A stretch of DNA of 6,305 nucleotides from Opitutales bacterium (GTDB lineage Bacteria; Verrucomicrobiota; Verrucomicrobiia; Opitutales; JAFGAQ01): contig JAQVLM010000006.1 in assembly GCA_028704125.1 (NCBI GenBank), positions 16,394 through 22,698 on the forward strand, read 5' to 3'. Shown one piece after another: positions 1 through 5,773 of this stretch (its first letter is position 1; every line of letters starts with the position of its first letter). The notes beneath the pieces were generated by a model. That model saw nothing but the letters and a program-made list of their open reading frames with translations, was not told the origin of the DNA and searched no databases. A program made the position numbers and the translations under genes.

Positions 1-106
1 TGATTACAGCCTGATGCCCAATGTGCACCCCATCAAACATGCCAATGGCCATGTGAATCGGGCATCGCACTTCCCGGAGTTCTTCAATCGAATCGATGGA
101 CCGCAT
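1..106 (-). CDS. ribF: RibF N-terminus (bifunctional riboflavin kinase/FAD synthetase), partial
   Basis: The minus strand reads 35 codons from an ATG at 106-104 to the left window edge. The peptide begins MRSIDSIEELREV and then carries the FAD-synthetase nucleotidyltransferase signature IGMFDGVHIGHQAVI (residues 21-35), matching the G-x-F-D-G-V-H-x-G-H motif near the start of RibF. In the family this domain adenylylates FMN to FAD, and a C-terminal riboflavin kinase domain, outside this window, makes FMN. The start is chosen because the distance from Met to the motif is normal for RibF; no Shine-Dalgarno is visible before it. Methionine replaces the common Asn or Thr after the first Gly. The gene lies 86 bp downstream of a co-directional HAD phosphatase and may share its transcript. 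Only the first tenth or so of the protein is visible, so integrity of the rest is unknown. Confidence 0.85.
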   Translation of the reverse strand, partial: MRSIDSIEELREVRCPIHMAIGMFDGVHIGHQAVI

Positions 107-192
107 GTGAATGAAACAATGGGTAAAGAAGACTCCCTGATCCGACGGATGGATCAAAATGGAGGATCACGGATGCAGAATGCTTGTGATGG

Positions 193-696
193 TTATCTGG
201 TTTTCCGGGAAGCCATCCATTGCATTATCATTCGGATGATCCACGGTGGGCGTTTCTGTGGGGTCAGTTTTTCGCCACGAACATAAGCGGGTTTGCGGTC
301 GGAGTTCGATTTGCTCAAATAGACTTCATCGAACTCCACAAGCGGCGCTTGTGGTAAGCCCAGAATCGATGGGTATATGATCGGATTACCCGTATTTGCC
401 ATGACTTTGACCGCACGGTCATCCCATAGCTCAATCATGTCAAAATCCTTGGCGTTAGTGACCTCCAGCTCGCCCAAGCCATATTTCTTGAGCCATGCCT
501 GAACCGGAGCGGTTCCATCGGGATGGGAAGCACGTGCCGTGACGATCTTAACGCGGTGTCCCTTTTCAATCCATTTTCGCACCCTGTAGAGCATGATGGG
601 AATGGGTTTTCCAATATGATCATATCCGCGAAACCGGGTGTAGTGAGCCAATGTACCGTCGAGATCAACTCCGATCCATGCTTTTTGTTTGTCCAT
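193..696 (-). CDS. Small HAD-superfamily phosphatase/hydrolase
   Basis: This 167-residue cytoplasmic protein has the complete HAD catalytic set: motif I DLDGT (D11 nucleophile, D13 acid/base), motif II Thr53 in KIVTARAS, a candidate motif III Lys83, and motif IV WDDR (D92, D93) for Mg2+ binding. Family knowledge predicts a phosphoaspartate-forming phosphomonoesterase; the substrate cannot be read from sequence. It has little room for a cap domain, the segment between motifs I and II being only about 38 residues. The C-terminal 60 residues are variable and end in a basic, tryptophan- and methionine-rich stretch (PPWIIRMIMQWMASRKTR) with no motif I recognise. No Shine-Dalgarno precedes the ATG at 696-694. 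It reads toward ribF, 86 bp away, so a role near flavin nucleotide metabolism is possible but is only inferred from position. A nucleotide or sugar phosphatase is equally possible. Confidence 0.8.
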   Translation of the reverse strand: MDKQKAWIGVDLDGTLAHYTRFRGYDHIGKPIPIMLYRVRKWIEKGHRVKIVTARASHPDGTAPVQAWLKKYGLGELEVTNAKDFDMIELWDDRAVKVMANTGNPIIYPSILGLPQAPLVEFDEVYLSKSNSDRKPAYVRGEKLTPQKRPPWIIRMIMQWMASRKTR

Positions 697-764
697 TTGC
701 TGGGAGGTTTGTGAAGGGATACCGTCCCGGGCAGTGAAAAAGAGAAGGCATACTGCTCCGGTTT

Positions 765-770
765 ATTATA
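765..770 (-). promoter_or_regulatory. Candidate -10 box for the HAD-ribF direction
   Basis: The minus strand has a perfect TATAAT about 69 bp upstream of the HAD start codon, in an AT-richer spacer. No good -35 hexamer sits 16-18 bp upstream (a TTGCAT is too far, 24 bp away), so this is a candidate from the -10 match and position only. Confidence 0.25.
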
Positions 771-885
771 CAGAAAAACGGATTTGGGAAGTGAATGCAA
801 CTGCTTTGAGTGTCCACTGCGGATACCGGGTGTGATCAGAACTACGGGGAAAGCGAGAATCTTCTTATTGAGACATAGTTTCACT

Positions 886-914
886 GTATAAGCAAAGCGA
901 AATATGCTTTATAC
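886..914. repeat. Imperfect hairpin before the transposase remnant
   Basis: The left arm GTATAAGCA and right arm TGCTTTATAC are reverse complements apart from one unpaired T·A position, with about 10 bp between them. It lies 5 bp upstream of the ATG of the ISKra4-like remnant. It could be a piece of the element's terminal inverted repeat or a structure that masks translation start. No T-run follows, so it is not an obvious terminator. Confidence 0.4.
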
Positions 915-919
915 TTGGG

Positions 920-1280
920 ATGGCGAACAAGAAAAGAGTCACACGTGAGCAAATGGAATAGTTCACCGCACGTCTTATGGGACGTCCCGAACTGTATGAG
1001 CAGTTTGTTAGGATATTGGATTTAACCGACCCTGCTGGAGGAGGAAAGGGCTTGGATCTGAACATGCTTGAGTCTTTTCTGATTCCCGAGATCCGGGAGA
1101 CCGGGCGCATAGCGACACAGGATTTTGCGCAGCAGGTTGAGCAGAGTATAGGTCAAGAGGTGAAGCAACAGGATGGTGCGCATGAGCGTGAAAAAAAAGC
1201 TCATAGTATACGGTGTTTATGGATTGATTAAGGTAGACGAGCGGATTTTTCAGACCATCCATTTTGAGGGTGTGATCACT
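920..1280 (+). pseudogene. N-terminal remnant of an ISKra4-like transposase
   Basis: The frame from ATG 920 reads MANKKRVTREQME, meets an in-frame TAG at 959-961, then stays open: FTARLMGRPELYEQFVRI, an acidic/hydrophobic segment with ESFLIPEIRETGR, and a glutamine-rich helix (DFAQQVEQSIGQEV). At the A8 run (1191-1198) a -1 shift continues as KKKLIVYGVYGLIKVDERIF. This order, an 'E-L-R-x-L-G' helix, then KK and a 'YGxIxVxER' strand, resembles from memory the N-terminal region of ISKra4-type transposases. No DDE catalytic region is present: the similarity stops at the boundary of the repeat at 1281, and the shifted frame ends at a TAG (1311-1313) inside that repeat. The gene is broken three ways (amber codon, frame change, 3' truncation) and should be inactive. 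The A8 run could have been a programmed frameshift in the intact element. Family assignment is moderate; identity as a mobile-element remnant is more secure. Confidence 0.5.
1191..1198 (+). other. A8 slippery run, possible -1 frameshift site
   Basis: Eight A's occur where the upstream frame reads GAA-AAA-AAA-GCT. A -1 slip yields AAA-AAG-CTC and joins the two parts that look like one transposase. A_AAA_AAA/AAG heptamers are established frameshift signals in several IS families. Because the gene is already damaged, a plain indel is an equally good explanation. Confidence 0.4.
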
Positions 1281-1334
1281 TCATTCGTATTTTCAGGACG
1301 TTTTTTTCCTTAGACCCTTAATCTAGTGGCATTC
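1281..1334 (+). repeat. Left copy of ~55 bp inverted repeat
   Basis: This 54 bp segment starts TCATTCGTAT and ends AATCTAGTGGCATTC. It matches the reverse complement of 5669-5726 over its full length. The last 15-16 bases are identical, as are TCATTCGTAT and TTTCAGGAC. Differences are a 2 bp indel after TCATTCGTAT, changes in the T-rich middle, and one C/T change in TTAGA(C/T)CCTTAATC. The two copies face each other in opposite orientation and enclose about 4.4 kb. The unit begins exactly where the transposase remnant ends. It resembles an IS terminus or small repeat element, but no duplicated target site is evident. Confidence 0.75.
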
Positions 1335-1443
1335 GTGTCAGACTGCGGTTTTTACATATCCGTTATTGTAGTGCCGCTGGAATCCTTACCAAAGAGTTTG
1401 CCTGAACACTGCTTATACGGAATACTTCAAAAACTACTTCGAG

Positions 1444-3127
1444 ATGAAAAACATGAACGTTGTGATTGGCTGGGGATTCTTAGCGACGGTTTTTGCAACG
1501 CCTGCTCTTTGCGTGCCAGTATCTGCACCGGTAATCAGGGCCACGCTTCCAGCGAGCTGGGATGAGAACTGGTTCGGGTCGGTGGCGGTTTACGACCTGA
1601 ATAATGACGGAGCCATGGAGATAATTGCCGGGCGCCATAGTGTGTTGTATGTGTGGGACAACAAAGGGAATAAGCTATGGCGGGCTCCGGTCGGAGAGAA
1701 TTCCTCATCCCCCAATGACCACGGTTCATTCCGCCAATATGCCGCGCCGGTGGTTGGAGATCTTGACAACGATGGCAATGGCGAGATCGCCATCGCCTAT
1801 TCCAACAAAGTGGCGGTGTACGATCACTCAGGGATGATCTTGCCCGGATGGCCGAAAACCTTTCCGGGCTCTTCCGGCGGGAACGAGATACGGTCGATTG
1901 CAGGTGTCGATCTGAATGGTGACAATCGCATCGAAATCCTTGCGGTAAAAACCTCGAGTGGACCTGTGACTGTTGCGTGGGACATCACCGGAGCGGTTGT
2001 TCCGGGATGGCCGCAACTGAATGGGTATTCCGAGGGCAATGATTTTGGGGGTTACAACCAGAATATCGGAGCCGCCGACCTGGACGGTGATTCGGAGCCC
2101 GAAGTGGTGAGTGCTTATGATCTTTGCCACATAGGAATCATGTATGCCAATGGAGCCCCGTTTCCGGCGAATCCGGTGTTCGCCTCTGCGGGACCGTGGG
2201 CATCAAGTGTCCCGATGTTCCACCGGCTGGATCTCGCAAAACAGGGGTGGGGGGGCCGATAACAACGATCGGGATGAGTTCACCGATTCCCCTCCCTGTT
2301 TCGGGGACATTGATGGTGATGGGTTACTGGAAGTGATTCTGTATTCAGACCATGAGCGGGCCGGCGAATACGTAAACCGCGGCAATTCCCTCTGGGTCCT
2401 AAACCCCGACATGACGCGCGTCCCGGGATTTGAGACGCCGCTCTGTTCCGGCATGCCTTTGTATACGGGGTATGAGAACAACATCGTCCAGGTTGCGCCC
2501 GCACCGGCCGTCGCCGACATCGCCGGAGACACACGGCCGGAAATCGTCGTTCCTTCCTATGATGGAAAGATGCGCTGTTTCTCTCCCGATGGAAGCACTC
2601 TCTGGACGTACACATTCGACAATGGGGCGGGGTCATTCATCGGCGCCAGTGGAGCGGTCATTGGCGATTTGAATGCTGATTCCTCTCCGGAAATCGTATT
2701 TGCGACCTATTCCGTCAGTCAGAACGTCTCAAATCTCATCCTTCTCGATAGTAATGGTGTTCAGCTTCACAAAATACCTCTAGCCAAAAGAGGCAGCATG
2801 AGCCCACCGATGCTAGCGGATATTGATGGCGATCACAGGGTCGAGATTATTATCTCTCTAAAAGATACCCTGGGTAATCGTCTGGGTGGAGTCCAGATCT
2901 GGGATGTGGCATCTGCATCTGACAACCTTCTCCCATGGCCGACCGGGAGAGGAAATAATCTACGCACCGGGCAGGGTTCACCTGCCCTGGCCTCCAATCA
3001 TGCACCTGTGCTTGCGCCGATCGGGAACCGTAGTTTTCCCGCCGGGGAGCAGATTCAGATCACCGTCGAGGGGAGTGATGCCGATGGAAACACGCTCCAA
3101 TACAGCGCCACGGGAGGCGTGTTGTGA
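1444..3127 (+). CDS. Secreted FG-GAP/VCBS repeat protein, broken by a single-base frameshift
   Basis: Removing one G from the G7 run at 2249-2255 joins two frames into a 560-residue protein; as written, the first frame stops at 2262. The N-terminus is a signal peptide (Lys, hydrophobic core to about residue 22, likely cleavage after VSA28). Eight FG-GAP/VCBS repeats follow, each with a calcium-loop D-x-[DN]-x-D-type motif and a following E-[IV]-[IVL] strand, at about residues 51, 106, 156, 212, 288, 358, 408 and 459. The repair puts the fifth repeat in register with the others. A WPTGRGNNLRTG segment closes the repeat region. Family knowledge suggests a beta-propeller exported to the periplasm or surface for adhesion or carbohydrate binding; no catalytic motif is visible. 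Residues 519-557 are the first half of a cadherin/Ig-like domain (APVLAPIGNRS...LQYSATG), cut short and followed by GVL and stop. The same tail ends the next gene. The start has only a weak CGAG before it; the signal peptide supports it. Confidence 0.75.
2249..2255 (+). other. G7 homopolymer carrying the frameshift
   Basis: With seven G's the frame reads AKQGWGGR then stop. With six it reads AKQGWGADNNDRDEF and continues into the next VCBS repeat. Both flanks are clearly the same protein family, so the run is where one base was gained. This could be a real mutation, a phase-variable tract, or a sequencing/assembly error. Confidence 0.8.
3002..3115 (+). repeat. C-terminal tail repeat, copy A (truncated cadherin/Ig-like module)
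   Basis: These 38 codons (APVLAPIGNRSFPAGE ... LQYSATG) align without gaps to 3910-4023. I count 87 of 114 bases and 30 of 38 residues identical. The sequence is the start of a cadherin-like/putative Ig domain of the type that normally continues for some 50 more residues. Here it ends three codons later. Confidence 0.85.
3112..3117 (+). promoter_or_regulatory. Shine-Dalgarno inside gene 1 for the jelly-roll gene
   Basis: GGGAGG lies 6 bp before the GTG at 3124 and is encoded within the Thr-Gly-Gly codons ending the first gene's tail. It is a strong match to the anti-Shine-Dalgarno, unlike the weak or absent sites at most other starts here, and it decides the GTG start. Confidence 0.65.
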
Positions 3128-4032
3128 GTGTGCTTCGAATGCCGGTCGGGTGGATGTCCGCTGTGGTCGGCGTGTCCTGTGGTTGTGCTGCCTGGGGAGC
3201 TGCTCCTCTCTGGCAGGATGATTTCGACGATGGTATTCCGCTGAATCAGAAGTATGAGGACACGGAGGCATCCGGCATGTCCCAGAGTGCGGTTGCTTCG
3301 CTGACCGGAACCCATTCCCTGCAGCAGCAATACTCCGTTGGGCAAGTGGGAGCGGGATGGGTGATCAAGCTGGTCGACCACCTTGGCAAGGACGGTCCTG
3401 TTTTCATGCGGTATTATCATCTCTTTGAGGACGGGTTTCAGGGGTTTCCTCCGAAGATGGCACGTATCCGGTATCGGAACCGCAGTACGTGGACAAGTCC
3501 CTTGGGAATCCATATCTGGCTTGAAACCAGCGGGAGCAATGCCGGTAAGGTTTGTTTGGATATCAAAGCATCGGACAGCTCACAGGCGAACTCCTTGGGG
3601 TGGCTACCGCTCGCGGTGTCCCCGTTCTCCTATGCGGATGTTTCCAACATCGGGCGTTGGGTATGCTTTGAACTGGAGGTGAAGCTCAATACTCCCGGCC
3701 AAGCCGACGGCTGGTTCAATTTGTGGATCGATAATCGGTTGGCGGTGGGGCGACTGAACGTCGACTTCCGCGGCAGCCAGACCTATGGCCTCAACGAGTG
3801 CATGCTCGACTGCTACTGGAATGGCGGCTCTCCCAAGGCACAGAGCCGCTTCTACGATGCCTTTGTGGTCTCCCTTGAGCGAATTGGGATGATCCCGCCC
3901 CCTAACGCAGCCCCCGTGCTCGCGCCGATTGGTAGCCGCAGCGCGCCCGCCGGGGAGAGACTCCAGTTCACGGTCGAGGCGACGGATGCGGACGGGAACG
4001 AGCTCCAATACAGTGCCACGGGAGAGCAGTGA
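3124..4032 (+). CDS. Secreted concanavalin-A-like jelly-roll protein with truncated cadherin-like tail
   Basis: This is a 302-residue protein. The GTG start overlaps the preceding stop (GTGA) and has GGGAGG 6 bp upstream, indicating translational coupling; ATG 3139 or 3154 are alternatives. A signal peptide (hydrophobic GWMSAVVGVSCGCAAWGA) ends near residue 26. Residues 29-255 look like one beta-sandwich of the LamG/concanavalin-A-like kind: it opens LWQDDFDDG, then short beta-strands (MARIRYRNR, LGIHIWLET), then GRWVCFELEVKLN and DGWFNLWIDNRLAVG. The last two are typical of laminarin-G-like and polysaccharide-lyase-related jelly rolls. I see no certain catalytic residues, so glycan binding is favoured over cleavage. 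Residues 263-300 repeat the preceding gene's tail and stop after EQ. The protein probably acts outside the cytoplasm with the VCBS protein, perhaps as a two-part polysaccharide-binding surface unit (inference). Confidence 0.75.
   Translation: MSVLRMPVGWMSAVVGVSCGCAAWGAAPLWQDDFDDGIPLNQKYEDTEASGMSQSAVASLTGTHSLQQQYSVGQVGAGWVIKLVDHLGKDGPVFMRYYHLFEDGFQGFPPKMARIRYRNRSTWTSPLGIHIWLETSGSNAGKVCLDIKASDSSQANSLGWLPLAVSPFSYADVSNIGRWVCFELEVKLNTPGQADGWFNLWIDNRLAVGRLNVDFRGSQTYGLNECMLDCYWNGGSPKAQSRFYDAFVVSLERIGMIPPPNAAPVLAPIGSRSAPAGERLQFTVEATDADGNELQYSATGEQ
3910..4023 (+). repeat. C-terminal tail repeat, copy B
   Basis: Direct repeat of 3002-3115, offset 908 bp. The two copies flank the whole jelly-roll gene body. 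Substitutions are scattered, several at third codon positions, which suggests the peptide is or was under selection and the duplication is not recent. Right after it come GGGAG-derived bases and a GTGA, as after copy A. Confidence 0.85.
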
Positions 4033-4044
4033 ATAGCGCAAGGG

Positions 4045-4062
4045 GCTTCCCATGTGGGAGGC
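4045..4062. other. Hairpin in the convergent intergenic gap
   Basis: GCTTCCC and GGGAGGC can pair (one G·T wobble) with loop ATGT between two genes whose ends face each other. That is where a bidirectional terminator would sit. No T-run follows on either strand, so intrinsic termination is doubtful. Confidence 0.25.
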
Positions 4063-4126
4063 TTGAGGCAGGGTCCCGGCGGTGAACTATCGGGGCCTGT
4101 CGTGCAATTGGAGCCTGAAAGGATCC

Positions 4127-5347
4127 TCAGGTATGTGCTTCTGTTGAAGCCGGGGCCTTGACCAGTTTTATGATCGCTGCACCGATCAGGAGCATAGCGG
4201 CGGCCACCCAGAATGAGATCCGGTAGGTTCCCGTGCTGTCGGCCACGATGCCGCCAAGAATGGGTCCGATAATTCCCGCGACCCCCCAGCCGGTAAATAC
4301 CAGCCCGTAGTTGACCCCCATGTTTTTGAGGCCGAAATAGTCTGCTGTCGTGGCGGGGAACAGCGCGAAGAGCGCGCCATAGGCCAATCCGGCGATGGCA
4401 GCTCCGGCGATGAGCAGGGGGATGCTTGTGAACCATGCAAAGGCGGCCATGTTCGCAGCCTGTATCAGGAACACCAGCAGCATCGCGCGGGTGCGGCCGG
4501 TCTTATCCGACAGGACGCCTCCCAGGACGCGACCAAGTGCGTTGAATACCGATAGGATTACCACCAGAAGGAAACCGGCTTTCCAGCTGGCCTGAACGTC
4601 GGCGATGTTGGCCATGTGCCCGATCAGCATCAAACCTGCGGTTGCACTCAGCAGGTAAGACACCCAAAGCAGGTAGAATGACCGCGTCTTGAGCATCTCC
4701 CGCCACGTGAAATTCCTTTGGGATGGCGCCGGGCTGGTATTTTGTGTTCCGGCGGGTGCATGGGTTGGCTGGGCTGGCGGATTCCGCAGAACCAGTGAGA
4801 AAAGAACGATGGCTGCCATGGCGAGCGATCCGAGGATGAAGAAGGTCTCGCTGATGTCCTTGGACTTGAGCAACCATGCGGTCAGTGGCGCGATATAGAC
4901 CGGAGAAAGCCCGACTCCCGACACAACGATCCCCGAGATCAGGCCTTTGCGTTTCGGCTCAAACCATTTGATCGCGCAGGGTGTCACCGCGGAATACCCG
5001 AATCCGAGACCCATGCCACCGAGAACCCCGAATGACAGGATCATCCACTGCGGATCTTTGGCAAACGACGATAGAATGAGTCCACTCCCAAAGAGCACAC
5101 CGCCGAGCATGGCGATGATGCGTGGGCCGAAGGCATCCTGAGCCCGGCCCGCGAATACCATCATCAACGCGAACACCGCCACGCATACGGTGTAGGGTAA
5201 TGAGGCTTGGGTGTGGGTCCATCCCCATTGGCTGACGAGGGCTTTCCCGAGGACGCTCCAGGAATACAGGATGCCCAGAAGCAGGTTTACGCCTAGCGCG
5301 GCCATGGCCACGATCCATCCACGGGTGTTTCGATGCTGTTCAGTCAT
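4127..5347 (-). CDS. OFA-family MFS transporter (oxalate/formate antiporter-like)
   Basis: This 406-residue inner-membrane protein has about 12 hydrophobic segments in two halves joined by a hydrophilic Pro/Ala/Ser-rich loop (about 190-215). Early features are GWIVAMAALGVNLLLGILYSWSV, the loop 2-3 motif GRAQDAFGPR (67-76), and GMGLGFGYSAVTPCAIKWF with PKRKG (111-135). In the second half GRVLGGVLSDKTGR (272-285) is the repeat of motif A. These are typical of the oxalate:formate antiporter (OFA, TC 2.A.1.11) branch, which exchanges small carboxylates. Arg273 in the predicted eighth helix matches in position the substrate-binding Arg of OxlT. The expected Lys in helix 11 appears replaced in FTGWGVAG (Trp354), so oxalate is unlikely to be the substrate; lactate or another monocarboxylate is a guess. 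No Shine-Dalgarno precedes the ATG. It converges on the secreted-protein pair and shows no obvious functional link to them. Confidence 0.85.
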   Translation of the reverse strand: MTEQHRNTRGWIVAMAALGVNLLLGILYSWSVLGKALVSQWGWTHTQASLPYTVCVAVFALMMVFAGRAQDAFGPRIIAMLGGVLFGSGLILSSFAKDPQWMILSFGVLGGMGLGFGYSAVTPCAIKWFEPKRKGLISGIVVSGVGLSPVYIAPLTAWLLKSKDISETFFILGSLAMAAIVLFSLVLRNPPAQPTHAPAGTQNTSPAPSQRNFTWREMLKTRSFYLLWVSYLLSATAGLMLIGHMANIADVQASWKAGFLLVVILSVFNALGRVLGGVLSDKTGRTRAMLLVFLIQAANMAAFAWFTSIPLLIAGAAIAGLAYGALFALFPATTADYFGLKNMGVNYGLVFTGWGVAGIIGPILGGIVADSTGTYRISFWVAAAMLLIGAAIIKLVKAPASTEAHT

Positions 5348-5512
5348 TGGGGTAGTTGCCGTTAGGGTTGATTGTCCCGGGGGTCATTCCCCGGACAGGG
5401 ATTCCGGCAGGGGAGTTTGGATCAGATTTTTCCGGTTCCGTCGATACTATTGCGCGTGGAGGTGATGAAGCCTGGTATGGCCGGTAGCCTTGGAGTAATC
5501 GTTCTGAAGAGG

Positions 5513-5541
5513 AACCACGAACGACACTAAAACCACGAAAA
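5513..5541. repeat. ACCACGAA-type intergenic repeat
   Basis: AACCACGAACGACACTAAAA is followed by ACCACGAAAA. Two ACCACGAA units surround a related ACGACACTAA unit. Very similar strings recur between genes in many Verrucomicrobiota, Planctomycetota and Bacteroidota genomes, often near GxxExxY genes; this is from memory. The rest of 5348-5571 (MFS leader side) shows no convincing gene or promoter. Confidence 0.5.
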
Positions 5542-5571
5542 AGAGGGATTTGCCACATAGCAACTGTGTCT

Positions 5572-5667
5572 TCATCCAAGCAAAAATCGATTTATTTTGA
5601 GTAAAGATTGCAGGTGGATGAGGAGCTTCCGCATGGCGGCCACGATGGCGCATTTGTAGGGCTTGCC
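5572..5667 (-). pseudogene. C-terminal fragment of an IS110-type transposase
   Basis: The minus strand reads 31 codons and a TGA: GKPYKCAIVAAMRKLLIHLQ, then a short tail. The pattern G-K-x-x-K-x-A-[IL]-V-A-x-M-R-K-L-L-x-x-L is the hallmark C-terminus of IS110-family recombinases (transposase IS116/IS110/IS902 domain). Nothing of the catalytic DEDD or serine region is present. Upstream, the frame enters the right inverted repeat within one codon and meets a TAG at 5679-5677, so the transposase was cut at the repeat's inner edge. It is a scar and cannot be active. Confidence 0.65.
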
Positions 5668-5668
5668 T

Positions 5669-5726
5669 GAATGCCACTAGATTAAGGATCTAAGGGCAAG
5701 AAAAAGTCCTGAAAATATACGAATGA
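5669..5726 (-). repeat. Right copy of ~55 bp inverted repeat
   Basis: Read on the minus strand this 58 bp unit starts TCATTCGTATATTTTCAGG and ends CCTTAATCTAGTGGCATTC, matching 1281-1334. The outer end (TCATTCGT) faces the right window edge and the inner end touches the IS110 fragment. TAGAT-CCTTA-ATCTA within it is a small 5 bp-stem palindrome that is damaged in the left copy (TAGAC). Confidence 0.75.
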
Positions 5727-5754
5727 ATAAAATAGTGCTCGTTCACAGTCTAAT

Positions 5755-5773
5755 ACCAATATAAAGTATTGGT
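5755..5773. repeat. Perfect hairpin directly before the edge reading frame
   Basis: ACCAATA and TATTGGT form a perfect 7 bp stem around the loop TAAAG. The right arm ends at the base before the GTG start at 5774. It could limit translation initiation or be part of an element's end; such start-masking structures are known in several IS elements. Confidence 0.5.

Noticed and set aside
14..286. A 90-codon plus-strand open frame at the left edge
   Set aside because: It lies antisense to the unmistakable RibF motif and to the end of the HAD gene.
977..1231. An 84-codon plus-strand frame taken as an independent small gene
   Set aside because: The coding pattern starts earlier, at 920, and continues after 1198 in the -1 frame. 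It is the middle of the transposase remnant.
3002..4032. The tails as PEP-CTERM, LPXTG or type IX secretion C-terminal signals
   Set aside because: There is no terminal hydrophobic helix, no basic end, no PEP or LPXTG motif and no typical type IX pattern; the tails read as a half Ig/cadherin module.
4045..4062. Convergent-gap hairpin as an intrinsic terminator
   Set aside because: No T-run on either strand; kept only as a low-confidence structural feature.
4029..4085. An 18-codon frame starting at the GTGA after the second tail
   Set aside because: Too short and without recognisable content. It matters only as evidence for the repeated Shine-Dalgarno plus GTGA arrangement.
3852..4436. A 194-codon minus-strand open frame across the end of the jelly-roll gene and into the transporter
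   Set aside because: It is antisense to the conserved tail and out of frame with the clearly coding transporter; an Arg/His/Pro-rich shadow with no family resemblance.
5340..5579. A 79-codon minus-strand frame whose stop overlaps the MFS start codon (ATGACTGA), as in a translationally coupled leader gene
   Set aside because: Its 5' half is the tail of the IS110 scrap region and the ACCACGAA repeat read in another frame. It has no recognisable motif or Shine-Dalgarno; the overlap is probably chance.
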